Source: [Mycobacterium] crassicus
GTDB taxonomy: Bacteria > Actinomycetota > Actinomycetes > Mycobacteriales > Mycobacteriaceae
Length of the DNA: 64,000 bases
Reading direction: 5' to 3'
NCBI RefSeq assembly: GCF_020181615.1
Contig: NZ_CP084029.1
Location: forward strand, 124,001-188,000
In this document: positions 27,812 through 36,963 of the stretch, piece by piece
How positions within the stretch are numbered: position 1 is the stretch's first letter
How the letters are laid out: each line of letters starts with the position of its first letter
Notes under the pieces: generated by a model
Told to the model about the DNA's origin: nothing
The model's input: the letters and a program-made list of their open reading frames with translations, nothing else
Databases searched by the model: none
Position numbers and translations under genes: made by a program

Positions 27812-28423
27812 ATGGCTATCGATGTGCGGGCCGCGCACAAATCTGACCTCACAGCACTGGGCGCGACGCTGGGCCGGGCGTTCTATGACGACCCGGTGTC
27901 GATGTGGATGCTGCCCGATGCGGACACCCGCACCGCGCAGCTGTCGAAATACTTCGCCACGTCCACCCGCTACCACCATCTGGCCGGCGGCGGGGTGGAG
28001 GTCGCCTGCGACGGCTCGACCGTCGGTGCGGCGGCGCTGTGGGACCCGCCGGGCCGATGGAAGCAGTCGAAGGGCTCACAGCTGCGGATGCTGCCGGCGC
28101 TGATCTGGTCTTTCGGTCTGCATATCACTCGAGGGCGGGCGATCTCGGATCTGTTGGAGGCCAACCACCCCGAGCAGCCGCACTGGTACCTGGCGGTGAT
28201 CGGCAGTGACCCGTCGGTGCGCGGGGGCGGCTTCGGGCAGGCCGTGATGCGGTCCCGGTTGGACCGGTGCGACGCCGAACACGCGCCCGCCTACTTGGAG
28301 TCCAGCAAGCTCGAGAACGTGCCCTATTACGAGCGTTTCGGCTTCCAGGTGATCGGGGAGATCGCGTTGCCGGGTGGCGGGCCGACGTTGTGGCGGATGT
28401 GGCGGGAGCCCCAGAACCCTTAG
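27812..28423 (+). CDS. GNAT-family N-acetyltransferase
   Basis: 203 aa. MAIDVRAAHKSDLTALG is a typical GNAT N-terminus. The central WYLAVIGSDPSVRGGGFG holds the acetyl-CoA pyrophosphate loop (a V-x-G-x-G-x-G/A variant), and YLESSKLENVPYYERFGF is the usual beta6-alpha region. The acceptor is unknown. It is divergent from the dipeptidase and convergent with the next gene (3-base gap). Confidence 0.85.
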   Translation: MAIDVRAAHKSDLTALGATLGRAFYDDPVSMWMLPDADTRTAQLSKYFATSTRYHHLAGGGVEVACDGSTVGAAALWDPPGRWKQSKGSQLRMLPALIWSFGLHITRGRAISDLLEANHPEQPHWYLAVIGSDPSVRGGGFGQAVMRSRLDRCDAEHAPAYLESSKLENVPYYERFGFQVIGEIALPGGGPTLWRMWREPQNP

Positions 28424-28426
28424 CGG

Positions 28427-29545
28427 TCAGTCGCGAACGGTGCCGCCGAGTCGTTCGGCGGCCGCGATGTAGTCCTGCACGAACTCGAACACGACGTCGC
28501 GCGCGGGCTTGACCTTGTTCATCAGCCCGACGCCCTGGCCGACGAAATACGTGGCCAGGGCTTGCGCTCCGGGGTGACCGGCGTTGGCGAGGTTGTCGAT
28601 GCGGCGAAGTGTGGGTTCGGCCAGCATGGACTGCAGCGGCAGAGGCAGCGTGGGGTGTCCCTTTTCGTTGGGCCGCCACGCGTCGGTCCAGTCGGAGACC
28701 AACTGTCGGGCGGGCTTTCCGGTGCGCCCCGTGGAACGGATGGTGTCCCGCGAGGTGGCCGCGAGCATCTTCTGCACGGTGTGCGGGGCGGTTTCGGCTT
28801 CGTCGGTGGTCAACCACACCGAGCCGGTCCATGCTCCGGCCGCACCCATGGCCACGCAGCCCGCCATCTGCCGGCCCGTGACGATCCCGCCGGCGGCCAG
28901 CACGGGTACGGCGTCGTCGATCGCCTCGATGACCTCAGGGATCAACACCAACGTCGAGACCTCACCGCAATGGCCGCCCGCCTCGGTGCCCTGCGCCACG
29001 ATGAGATCGACGCCGTGGGCCACCTGCTTGACGGCGTGTTCCTTGGCGCCCACCAGCGCTGCAACCGGGATGCCGTTGTCTTTTCCGTACTTGATCATGT
29101 AGTCCGGCGGGACCCCGAGCGCATTGGCCATCAGTTTGATGGGGTGGGCGACGGCAACCTCGAGCAGTTGTTCTCCCGCACTGCCGGCGAGCATGGCCGA
29201 TCCCATGCGGGGTGTCTCGTCGGGTTCGATGTCATGCTGCGCCAGCAACTCTGCGATAAAGGCCTTGAAGTCGTCCGGGATCCGGTCGGCGAGTTGGCGG
29301 CCGGACAGGTTCTCGCCCTTGCCTTCGAATTTGGCCGGCACGATGATGTCGATGCCGTAGGGCTTGCCCTTCACCTGGTCGTCGATCCAGCTCAGCTCAT
29401 GGTCCAACTGCTCGGGGGTGTACGCGGCGCCGCCGAGCACACCGAAGCCGCCTGCGTTCGTGACTGCGGCCACGACGTCGCGACAGTGGCTGAAGGCGAA
29501 GAGCGGGAAGTCGATGCCGTATTGCTCGCAGATCGGGGTCTTCAC
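28427..29545 (-). CDS. Nitronate monooxygenase-family FMN protein
   Basis: 372 aa. The FMN-binding TIM barrel is indicated by CRDVVAAVTNAGGFGVLGG, VAQGTEAGGHCGE, VLAAGGIVTGRQM and MGAAGAWTGSVWL. This subgroup resembles mycobacterial Rv1533-type proteins and also relatives in steroid-ring degradation (IpdC group). The true reaction may be a flavin-dependent reduction rather than nitronate oxidation. It stands alone between convergent GNAT and the phosphodiesterase genes, with about 40 bases to the latter. Confidence 0.82.
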   Translation of the reverse strand: MKTPICEQYGIDFPLFAFSHCRDVVAAVTNAGGFGVLGGAAYTPEQLDHELSWIDDQVKGKPYGIDIIVPAKFEGKGENLSGRQLADRIPDDFKAFIAELLAQHDIEPDETPRMGSAMLAGSAGEQLLEVAVAHPIKLMANALGVPPDYMIKYGKDNGIPVAALVGAKEHAVKQVAHGVDLIVAQGTEAGGHCGEVSTLVLIPEVIEAIDDAVPVLAAGGIVTGRQMAGCVAMGAAGAWTGSVWLTTDEAETAPHTVQKMLAATSRDTIRSTGRTGKPARQLVSDWTDAWRPNEKGHPTLPLPLQSMLAEPTLRRIDNLANAGHPGAQALATYFVGQGVGLMNKVKPARDVVFEFVQDYIAAAERLGGTVRD

Positions 29546-29585
29546 TTTGCCGCTCCTTCTCCTGGGCCGTCACGTGGGAGAAGTA

Positions 29586-31049
29586 TCAACCCACCAGTGG
29601 GTCGACGTCGAGCAGCAAGGGCAGATCGGAGTCGCCGAGGTCCGGAGTGGCAAAGGCGTGGTCGGCCAACAAGGCCTCCACCGAACCGGTGAACTCGGCG
29701 CTGCCCGGCAGCGGCAGCGGTGCGTCGTTCGGCGGGATCACGCCGGCTCCGGTGAAATACGCGACCACCCTGCCGATATCGGTGAGTACGTCGGCCGCGG
29801 CGCCACCGACGGTCTTGAGCACCCACTGTGCGCCCTCGGCGAGTCCGCTGATCAGGAAGATGTCCTGGTCGATGATTGTCTGCAGGTAATTGAGGATGGG
29901 CGGGAGTGCGTAACTCTCCAGGAAGAAGCCGGCGCCGCCCGCCAGTGCGCGGATGCTCAGCATGATGTCGGTGCCGATATTCGGGTAACCGAAGCTGTTG
30001 ATCGCATCGGTGAGGCCCTGCTTGAGATCGACCGGGAAGACGATGCCGTTCAAAATGTCCTGATCGGCCTGCATCGGGACACCGTCGAAGTCCGACCGCA
30101 TCGGGATCCCGAAAGCCTGCAGGATCGTCGGCGTGATGTCGACGGTCTGGTAACTCAAGCTCTGACCGCCGGCCTGCGCATCATTTCCGGCCAACGACAA
30201 CATCACGAAACTCGACGTCTCGTTGGGCGACTGGAAGCCGTGGCCGAGGCTGAATCCGAACAGGTCGGGGTTCTGCTGGTGGCCGTGGTCGGTCACTGCG
30301 ATGATCGTCCAGCGGTCGCCGGTAGCCGCCTCGGCGGCGGCGACCGCCTCCAGGATTTCCTTCCAGTTGGCCCCGACGTTGATGACGGCGTCTCGGTATT
30401 CCTCCGACCCGCCGCCGTACGAGTGCCCGGCGTGGTCGACCTGCGACTGGTAGGAGAACATGAACGTGTCGAGGTTCGGGTTGTTCGTAGTCGCCAGGAT
30501 CCGGGCGATGGTCTCCTGGGTGACCAGTGCGTCCATCTCCGCCGAGGTGGAGCCACCGGAGATGCCGATGATGTTGTCGGCCGGATAGCCGCCCGTGGAG
30601 GCAATCTCAGTGAACAGGCCCCGGCCGGAGATGACGGTGGTGTCGACCTCCGGCTTGAAGTACTCGATCAGGTTGAACACCGACGGCCAGGTCGTGTACG
30701 GCTCGGGCCGGTAGACGTTGCTGACCACGCCATGCTTGTCGTCCCAGACACCGGTGAGGATGGTCGACCACGACGGTGTGGACATCGTCTGATGGCCGGC
30801 GATGGTCGTGGCGGCGGTGATGCCCCGGTCCATCAACATCTTGAAGCCGCTGTCGTCGTTGTAGGCGTACTCCAGGATCTTGTCCAGGTTGGTGCCGTCG
30901 GTGCCCAGCAGCAGCACGTGTTCGGCGGCGAGCAGCCAATCGGCGGTCAGGGTGGACAAGCCTGCCTGCGCCCCCACCACCGCCGAACCGGTTCCGGCGA
31001 CCAGACCGGCGACGGCCGCACCGCAGAGGACCTGCTTGATCGTTGTCAC
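29586..31049 (-). CDS. Exported type I phosphodiesterase/alkaline phosphatase-superfamily protein, paralogue 3
   Basis: 487 aa with a GTG start and an N-terminal export signal (AAVAGLVAGTGSAVVGAQA). Superfamily metal and active-site elements are in order: LLLGTDGTN (metal Asp), MSTPSWSTILTG (Ser at the nucleophile place), DHAGHSYGG and TDHGHQQN (metal Asp/His). The substrate class would be phosphodiesters or phosphomonoesters outside the membrane. The C-terminal ~110 residues are hydrophobic-amphipathic with DAPLPLPGSAEF and end in LDVDPLVG; they differ from standard family members. It is last of a three-gene tandem run, 6 bases after the previous stop. Confidence 0.83.
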   Translation of the reverse strand: MTTIKQVLCGAAVAGLVAGTGSAVVGAQAGLSTLTADWLLAAEHVLLLGTDGTNLDKILEYAYNDDSGFKMLMDRGITAATTIAGHQTMSTPSWSTILTGVWDDKHGVVSNVYRPEPYTTWPSVFNLIEYFKPEVDTTVISGRGLFTEIASTGGYPADNIIGISGGSTSAEMDALVTQETIARILATTNNPNLDTFMFSYQSQVDHAGHSYGGGSEEYRDAVINVGANWKEILEAVAAAEAATGDRWTIIAVTDHGHQQNPDLFGFSLGHGFQSPNETSSFVMLSLAGNDAQAGGQSLSYQTVDITPTILQAFGIPMRSDFDGVPMQADQDILNGIVFPVDLKQGLTDAINSFGYPNIGTDIMLSIRALAGGAGFFLESYALPPILNYLQTIIDQDIFLISGLAEGAQWVLKTVGGAAADVLTDIGRVVAYFTGAGVIPPNDAPLPLPGSAEFTGSVEALLADHAFATPDLGDSDLPLLLDVDPLVG

Positions 31050-31055
31050 GATGTA

Positions 31056-32477
31056 TCAGCCCACCAATGCGTCGACGTCAAGTGCCAGGGGCAGATCGGA
31101 GGCGTGGAAGTCCGGGATGCTGAACTCGGCGCTGCCCGGTAACGGCAGCGGTGCGTCCATCGGCTCGATGACGCCGGCCCCGGTCAGGTAGCCGATCGCC
31201 CTGCCCAGCTGGTCGGTCACGTCGACCACCGCCCCGCCGACGGTCCGCACCACCCACTGGGCGCCCTCGGCCAGCAAGCTGATTCCGAAGATGTCCTGGT
31301 CGATGAGCGTCTGCAGGTAGTTGTCGACGGGGCCGACGAGGTAATTCTGGATCACGTAGCCGACACCGCCGGCCAGTGAACGAAGGCTCAGCATGATCTC
31401 GGTGCCGATGTTCGGGTAGCCGTAGCTGTTGATCGCATCGGTGAGGCCCTGCTTGAGATCGACCGGCATGACGACGCTGTTCAGCAGCGCCGGGTCGGTC
31501 TGCATCGGGGCGCCGTCGAAGTCCGAGCGCATCGGGATCCCGAACGCCTGCAGGATCGTGGGGGTGATGTCGACAAGGGAATACCCCAAGCTCTGGCCGC
31601 CGGCCTGCGCTTCGTTTCCGGCCAGCGAGAACATCACGAAACTCGATGTCTCGTTGGGTGATTGGAAGCCGTGCCCGAAGCTGAACCCGGGCAGGGTCGG
31701 CGTCTGCATGTGGCCGTGGTCGGTAACCGCGATGATCGTCCAGCGGTCACCGGTGGCCGCCTCGGCCTGGGCCACCGCCGTCATGATCTGCTGGAGGTTG
31801 GCCCCGACGTTGATGACGCCCTGTGCATACTCTTGCGACCCGCCGCCGAACGTGTGTCCGGCGTTGTCGACCTGCGACTGGTAAGAGAACATGAAGGTCG
31901 AGATGTCCGGATTGTCCATGGTGGCAAGGATCTTGGCGACGGTGGCGTCGGTGACCAGCGCGTCCACCTCCGCGAAGTTGGAGCCGCCGGTGATGCCGAT
32001 GATGTTGTCGACCGGATAGCCGCCAATGGCGCCCAACTCGGTGAACAGGCCCACGGGGGAGACGACCGTGGTGTCGACCTCCGACTTGTAATACTCGATC
32101 AGGTTGAACACCGACGGCCAGGCCGTGTACGGCTCGGGCCGATAGAGGTTGCTGACCACCCCGTGTTTGTCGTCCCACACCCCGGTGAGGATCGTCGTCC
32201 ACTCCGGGGTGGACATCGCCTGGTGGCCGATGACGCTGGTGGCGGCGGTGACGCCGCGGTCCATCAGCGTCTTGAAGCCGCTGTCGTCGTTGTAGGCGTA
32301 CTCCAGGATCTTGTCCAGGTTGGTGCCGTCGGTGCCGATCAGCAGCACGTGTTCGGCGGCCAGCAGCCAGTCGGCGCTCAGCGCGGACAAGCCTGCCTGC
32401 GCCCCGACCACCGAACCCGTCCCGGCGATCAGACCGGCGACGGCCGCACCGCACAGAAACCGATTGAGGGGTGCCAC
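31056..32477 (-). CDS. Exported type I phosphodiesterase/alkaline phosphatase-superfamily protein, paralogue 2
   Basis: 473 aa and very similar to paralogue 3: LLIGTDGTNLDKI, MSTPEWTTILTG, DNAGHTFGGG and TDHGHMQT. The DHAGH of paralogue 3 is DNAGH here, one change near the metal site. The same C-terminal DAPLPLPGSAEF and LDVDALVG elements are present. The start (GTG) gives a signal peptide with AAVAGLIAGTGSVVGAQA. Gaps of 6 bases on both sides show a single transcript. Confidence 0.83.
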   Translation of the reverse strand: MAPLNRFLCGAAVAGLIAGTGSVVGAQAGLSALSADWLLAAEHVLLIGTDGTNLDKILEYAYNDDSGFKTLMDRGVTAATSVIGHQAMSTPEWTTILTGVWDDKHGVVSNLYRPEPYTAWPSVFNLIEYYKSEVDTTVVSPVGLFTELGAIGGYPVDNIIGITGGSNFAEVDALVTDATVAKILATMDNPDISTFMFSYQSQVDNAGHTFGGGSQEYAQGVINVGANLQQIMTAVAQAEAATGDRWTIIAVTDHGHMQTPTLPGFSFGHGFQSPNETSSFVMFSLAGNEAQAGGQSLGYSLVDITPTILQAFGIPMRSDFDGAPMQTDPALLNSVVMPVDLKQGLTDAINSYGYPNIGTEIMLSLRSLAGGVGYVIQNYLVGPVDNYLQTLIDQDIFGISLLAEGAQWVVRTVGGAVVDVTDQLGRAIGYLTGAGVIEPMDAPLPLPGSAEFSIPDFHASDLPLALDVDALVG

Positions 32478-32483
32478 GGTGTA

Positions 32484-33905
32484 TTAGCCCAGCAGTGCGT
32501 CGACGTCGAGCGTCAGGGGCAGATCGGGGGCGTGGAAGTCCGGGATGCTGAACTCGGCGCTGCCCGGCAACGGCAGTGGCGCGTCGGTCGGTGCGATGAC
32601 GCCCGCTCCGGTCAGGTACCCGACCCCGAGTGCGATCGAGTTGGTCACGTCCACAACGGCCCCACCGACGGTGTTGACCACCCACTGGGTGCCCTCGGCC
32701 AGTGCACTGATCAAGAAGATGTCCTGGTCGATGATCGACTGCAGGTATTTGTCAAAGTCCTCGATCCAACCGTTGAGGAAGTACGGGACGGAGGCGAACA
32801 CCGTGCGAATGCCCAGCGTGATGTCGTTGCCGATATTCGGGTAGCCGAACATCGCGATCGCGTCGGTCAGCGACTGCTTGAGGTCCTCGGGCGCGACGGT
32901 GCTGTTCAGGATGCTCGGGTCCGTCATCGTGACACCGTCGAAGTCCGAGCGCATCTGGATTCCGAACAGCGCCAAGATAGTCGGCGTGATGTCAGCGATG
33001 GAGTAGTTCAGGTTCTGGCTGCCGGCGGTCGCGCCATGGCCGGCCTGATCGAAGATGACGAACTGCGTCGTCTCGTTGGGCGACTGGAAGCCGTGACCGA
33101 TGCCGAGGTTCAGCGGGCCCATCGACTGCTGGTGGCCGTGGTCGGTGGTGAGGATGATCGACCAGTCATCACCGGTGATCGCCTTGACCTCCTCGATCGC
33201 GGCCAGGATCTCCTTGATGTTGGCACCGAGATTGATGATGGCGTGCATGTACTCTTCCGACCCGCCACCGAACGAGTGCCCGGCGGTGTCGGCCTGCGAC
33301 TGGTAGGAGAACAGGAAGCTCGAGATGTCGTCCGGGTTGTTCTGGGTCGCCAGGATCTGGGCGATGGTGAGCGCGGTGACCATCGCGTCGGAGTCGGCCG
33401 GGCTGCCCTCGGTCGGGACGTAGATGTTGTTGTCGGCCGTGTGGCCGCCCGAATCGGCCAGCAGGTTGAGGTACTGCCAATTGCTGATGATCGTGGTGTC
33501 GATCTCCGTCTTGTGGTACTCGATCAGATTGAACACCGACGGCCACTTGTCGTAGGGCTCGGGACGGAACAGGTTGTTGATCACGCCGTGCTTGTCGTCC
33601 CAGACCCCGGTCAGGATCGTCGACCACGACGGCCCGGAGATCGTGGTGTGGTTGACCTCGGTCGCGGCTCCGGTGATGCCCTGATCCATCGCGATCTTGA
33701 AACCGCTGTCGTCGTTGTAGGCGTATTCCAGGATCTTGGAGAGGTTGACGCCGTCGACGCCGATCAACAGCACATGCTCGGCGGCCAGCAGCCAATCGGC
33801 GGTCAGCGTCGAGAGCCCCGCCGGCGCCCCCACCGCCGCCCCCGTACCTGCGACCAGGCCTGCGACGGCCGCCCCACAAAGGAACTGCTTGATAGATGTC
33901 TGCAT
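32484..33905 (-). CDS. Exported type I phosphodiesterase/alkaline phosphatase-superfamily protein, paralogue 1
   Basis: 473 aa, first gene of the tandem run, with an export signal (AAVAGLVAGTGAAVGAPA). Motifs are LLIGVDGVN (GTDGTN in the other two), ISGPSWSTILTG, DTAGHSFGGG and TTDHGHQQS. It is the most diverged of the three, and so perhaps the oldest or the most specialised. All three keep the C-terminal PLPLPGSAEF segment. Promoter sequence should lie in 33906-34059, between this gene and the end of the DUF4185 gene. Confidence 0.83.
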   Translation of the reverse strand: MQTSIKQFLCGAAVAGLVAGTGAAVGAPAGLSTLTADWLLAAEHVLLIGVDGVNLSKILEYAYNDDSGFKIAMDQGITGAATEVNHTTISGPSWSTILTGVWDDKHGVINNLFRPEPYDKWPSVFNLIEYHKTEIDTTIISNWQYLNLLADSGGHTADNNIYVPTEGSPADSDAMVTALTIAQILATQNNPDDISSFLFSYQSQADTAGHSFGGGSEEYMHAIINLGANIKEILAAIEEVKAITGDDWSIILTTDHGHQQSMGPLNLGIGHGFQSPNETTQFVIFDQAGHGATAGSQNLNYSIADITPTILALFGIQMRSDFDGVTMTDPSILNSTVAPEDLKQSLTDAIAMFGYPNIGNDITLGIRTVFASVPYFLNGWIEDFDKYLQSIIDQDIFLISALAEGTQWVVNTVGGAVVDVTNSIALGVGYLTGAGVIAPTDAPLPLPGSAEFSIPDFHAPDLPLTLDVDALLG

Positions 33906-34059
33906 TGATTCCCTATCGAAGTAACCGCTGGTGGCGGCGACACTAGCAGATACCCAGGAAATAGCCAGGCCCCTCGTAGATTGTCCTTATTTTTCCTAGT
34001 CGCCACTGAGGAAATTAGGAGCGGGCCGTCGCAGTGGTGCCTCGTTGGAGTTCCTCGAC
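33906..34059 (-). promoter_or_regulatory. Probable promoter region of the phosphodiesterase operon
   Basis: This AT-richer gap (for this genome) precedes three tightly spaced genes. It holds an imperfect inverted repeat, GTGGCGGCGACACTAG against CTAGTCGCCACT, separated by about 45 bases. I could not place -10/-35 boxes with confidence. Confidence 0.35.
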
Positions 34060-35103
34060 CTACAGGATCGTGTCCCCACGGAGCAGTGTCGCCCGGAACT
34101 GCATCACCCGGTAGGGCCAACCGTGCGCGGTGTTCCACTGCGACACCATCAGGCCCACCCCGCCGGTGCGGTCCACCCGCGAGCCGGGCAGCAGGTAGCC
34201 GCCGTAGAGCTGGGCCACCCGGGAGCCGCGGTGGTCCTCGTCGTCCCAACCGCTGCCGATCACCGGTAATTGCAATGGGGCACCGGCCAATTCCGCGGTG
34301 GGGGAGTGCAGTACCCGATAGCCCAGGGCGTAGCGCGACGATACGAATCCGCCTAGCACCCACGTTCCGGCGGCCAGTCGCCGCAGTGACAGTTCGCCCC
34401 ACGTCTCGCCGGCCGGGGTGATCGGCACCGGGGTGCGACCCCAGGCCCGCCGGCCGCCGCGGTAACCCCAACCGGAGTACTTGGCGGGGTCGCCGAGGTC
34501 GGCGGGACGCACCCGCCGCAGGATGATGCCCTTGTCGCGCTGAAAACCCGTGGACACCACGTAGATCCAGCCGCCGTCGGGGTCGTAGTCCCAGGACCAG
34601 CATTGGGCGTGCCCGCGATGCAGTCGGGCGGGGAATCTGGTCCCCAGGTTGCGCCAGGAGGCGCCGCTGTCGGCGGAGCGCCAGATCTCGGTCCAGGCCA
34701 CGTTGCCGAAGCCGCGGTTGACGATCGCGTGCAGGTAGAGCATCTGATCCACCCGCAACAGGTCCGACGGGATCACTGTGCTGATCGCGCCACGGTCGCG
34801 CCGGCCCGCCGGTTCGCGATGCCGGTAGTGCCACAGTTGCCGGGCGTAGTCGACGTCGGCGCCACCGGCACGTTGATAGCGAATCCGGTGGCCGGCGTCG
34901 CCGGTGCCGATCAGGATCACCGGGGAACGCCAGTCGCCTTGGCCGACCCGCTCGCCGGCGAAGGTGTCACCGAACACCGACACCAGAGTGCCGTTGGGCG
35001 CCACCACCGAGGCGCCCAGATCCGCACACGTCACTCCCCACCGGTCGGTGACGCCCGGACCGGTGACGTCGGCCAGCTTCCCGGGGACCGCGGCGGGACC
35101 CAC
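34060..35103 (-). CDS. DUF4185-like beta-propeller protein
   Basis: 347 aa with a GTG start 3 bases after the TetR stop. The N-terminal LADVTGPGVTDRWGVTCADLG and SVFGDTFAGE, and later repeated Trp/Gly beta segments (WTEIWRSADSGASW, YSGWGYRG), resemble the DUF4185 family of five-bladed sialidase-like propellers. Recently described members degrade arabinan in mycobacterial cell walls, but I cannot confirm that specificity here. No clear signal peptide is visible from this start. It appears to be cotranscribed with the TetR gene. Confidence 0.65.
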   Translation of the reverse strand: MGPAAVPGKLADVTGPGVTDRWGVTCADLGASVVAPNGTLVSVFGDTFAGERVGQGDWRSPVILIGTGDAGHRIRYQRAGGADVDYARQLWHYRHREPAGRRDRGAISTVIPSDLLRVDQMLYLHAIVNRGFGNVAWTEIWRSADSGASWRNLGTRFPARLHRGHAQCWSWDYDPDGGWIYVVSTGFQRDKGIILRRVRPADLGDPAKYSGWGYRGGRRAWGRTPVPITPAGETWGELSLRRLAAGTWVLGGFVSSRYALGYRVLHSPTAELAGAPLQLPVIGSGWDDEDHRGSRVAQLYGGYLLPGSRVDRTGGVGLMVSQWNTAHGWPYRVMQFRATLLRGDTIL

Positions 35104-35106
35104 CGC

Positions 35107-35823
35107 TCAGGGCTTACTGCGCCAGCTCCCGGCGCTGACGGCGATCATCCGCAGTTGTTTGACAGCAACATGTTTGATCTCGGCCAGAGTGTCGGCGTCC
35201 GGAGCCTCCTCGATGGCCTCGGCGGTGACGATCATCGCGTTGACGAACAGGCCCGCCAGGATGTTCAGGTCCTCGGTGCTCCAGCTGCTCAGCTTCGGGA
35301 ATCTCGCCAGGTCGGTGGCCAACTCCGAGGTGATCAGCCGGATCTCGGTACGAATCGCATAACGCAGCACCGTCATTCCGCTGAAGCGTTCTCGGTTGAT
35401 GAACCGCCAGTATTCGGGGCGGGCGGCAACGCTGTCGACCAGGATCTCCACCGACGATTCGATGACCCGGCTGGGATCCAACCCCCCGGTGCGGGCGTCG
35501 CGCAGTGTCTCCCGCAGCGCCCGAAACGACTCGTCGATCAGGACCAGGCCCAGCGCGTCCATGGACTCGAAATGCCGGTAGAACGCGGCCGGGACGATGC
35601 TGGCCGCGCGGGTGACCTCGCGCAGGCTCAGCGCGCTGAAGCTGCGCTCGTCGAGCAGCGTCAGGGCCGCGCCGATGATGGCGCGGCGGGTGGCCTCTTT
35701 GCGTTCCTCACGCGATGCCCGCTCCGGGCGTTCTGGTCGGGGTGGGCGGGCAGGCCGTTCCGGCCGGGGCGGGCGCGGCGGCCTCGATCGCCCGGATCGT
35801 GAATTCGGCGTACGACTGTTCAC
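35107..35823 (-). CDS. TetR-family regulator, likely repressor of the divergent desaturase genes
   Basis: 238 aa from the GTG at 35823; the longer reading runs through the intergenic operators and is unlikely. A Pro/Arg-rich tail (RPPRPERPARPPRPERPER) precedes the HTH, which includes RRAIIGAALTLLDERSFSAL and LREVTRAASIVPAAFYRHF. It is divergent from the reductase/desaturase pair, the arrangement of DesT-type regulators that sense acyl-CoA saturation. The palindromic GTGAACA/TGTTCAC site in the gap should be its operator. Confidence 0.82.
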   Translation of the reverse strand: MNSRTPNSRSGRSRPPRPPRPERPARPPRPERPERASREERKEATRRAIIGAALTLLDERSFSALSLREVTRAASIVPAAFYRHFESMDALGLVLIDESFRALRETLRDARTGGLDPSRVIESSVEILVDSVAARPEYWRFINRERFSGMTVLRYAIRTEIRLITSELATDLARFPKLSSWSTEDLNILAGLFVNAMIVTAEAIEEAPDADTLAEIKHVAVKQLRMIAVSAGSWRSKP

Positions 35824-35867
35824 TGTTGTGAAGCGTAACACAGCGGTCGATTTACCCTTGACGAGCC

Positions 35868-35883
35868 GTGAACAAGTGTTCAC
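35868..35883. promoter_or_regulatory. Palindromic TetR operator of the desaturase operon
   Basis: GTGAACA-AG-TGTTCAC is a perfect 7+7 inverted repeat with a 2-base spacer, 10 bases upstream of the reductase ATG. Further TGTTCAC half-sites lie at 35817-35823 (at the TetR start codon) and 35894-35900 (over the reductase start). The placement would let one repressor control both directions. Confidence 0.8.
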
Positions 35884-35892
35884 TGTGTACAT

Positions 35893-36948
35893 ATGTTCAC
35901 TCAAACTTTGACGCGGCGGGTCCTGGGCTCCAGCCTGGTCGACCTGCTCACCGGCCCGCACGGGGTCGACCGCTACACCGAGCTGGTGTCGCCGACCTGG
36001 ACCCGCACCGATGCCCGCGCCCGGGTGGTCGCCGTCCGGCGCGCCACCCCGCGCAGCGTGACTCTGCTGCTGGAACCCAACGATGCGTTCGGCGGGTTCA
36101 AGGCGGGCCAGCACATCAACCTGACCGTCGACATCGACGGTCGCAAGCGCACCCGGTGCTACTCACCGGCCAGCGCCGAGGGCCAGCGACTCATCGAGCT
36201 CACCATCGGCCGGCATGAGGGTGGACTGGTCTCCGATCACCTCTACCGCCACGCCCGGCCCGGCATGATCGTCGGCCTGGACTCCGTCGGCGGCGACTTC
36301 GTGCTGCCGGCCATCCGGCCCCGGCGCATCCTGCTGGTCTCGGGCGGCAGCGGCATCACCCCGGTGATGTCGATGTTGCGCACGCTGCACGCCGAGCGCT
36401 ACGCCGGCAAGGTGGCGTTCGTCCACTACGCCCGCAACCCCGAAGAGGCCTGCTACCGCGGCGAACTCGCCGACATGCCGCGGGTCCGAGTGCTGCACGG
36501 CTACACCCGGGAGACTGAAACCGGCGATCTGCGGGGCTACTTCGACGCCGGGCACCTGCAGGCGGCGATGCCGGACGCCGAGGCGGTCTACGTGTGCGGC
36601 CCGCCGGCCCTGGTCGCTGCGGTGCGCGAACTGCGCCCCGACGCCATCTCGGAGAGCTTCGTGCCGCCGGTCTTCGCCGCGCCGGCGGAGGCGTCCGGGG
36701 GGCAGGTGACCTTCCTCGGCAGCACTATCTCGGTCGTCGACGACGGCCGGTCACTGCTGGAGCAGGCCGAAGCGGCCGGGCTGCAACCGACCAACGGATG
36801 CCGGATGGGCATCTGCCACAGCTGCACCTGCCGCAAAACCGGTGGCACGGTGCGAAACCTGATCACCGGGGCGATCTCCACCGCCGAGGGCGAAGACATC
36901 CAGATCTGTGTGTCGGTGCCCGTCGGCGACGTCGACATCGACCTCTAA
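35893..36948 (+). CDS. FAD/2Fe-2S oxidoreductase supplying the acyl-CoA desaturase (Rv3230c-like)
   Basis: 351 aa. It has a ferredoxin-reductase layout: FAD domain with RTRCYSPAS, NAD(P) domain with ILLVSGGSGITPVMSML and VYVCGPPALV, and a C-terminal plant-type 2Fe-2S domain with CRMGICHSCTC and a later Cys (IQICVSVP). It would pass electrons from NAD(P)H to the desaturase encoded 15 bases downstream. This matches the Rv3230c-DesA3 two-component stearoyl-CoA desaturase of M. tuberculosis. The 2Fe-2S Cys set (C-x4-C-x2-C) is intact. Confidence 0.9.
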   Translation: MFTQTLTRRVLGSSLVDLLTGPHGVDRYTELVSPTWTRTDARARVVAVRRATPRSVTLLLEPNDAFGGFKAGQHINLTVDIDGRKRTRCYSPASAEGQRLIELTIGRHEGGLVSDHLYRHARPGMIVGLDSVGGDFVLPAIRPRRILLVSGGSGITPVMSMLRTLHAERYAGKVAFVHYARNPEEACYRGELADMPRVRVLHGYTRETETGDLRGYFDAGHLQAAMPDAEAVYVCGPPALVAAVRELRPDAISESFVPPVFAAPAEASGGQVTFLGSTISVVDDGRSLLEQAEAAGLQPTNGCRMGICHSCTCRKTGGTVRNLITGAISTAEGEDIQICVSVPVGDVDIDL

Positions 36949-36963
36949 ACCAAGGAGCCAACC

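Noticed and set aside
31662..33908. 748-codon plus-strand open frame over the phosphodiesterase genes
   Set aside because: It is antisense to two clear enzyme genes, and its internal repeats only mirror the paralogues.
35824..36114. Longer N-terminus for the TetR protein at 35107
   Set aside because: It would cross the operator and the start of the divergent reductase gene. The GTG at 35823 fits better.
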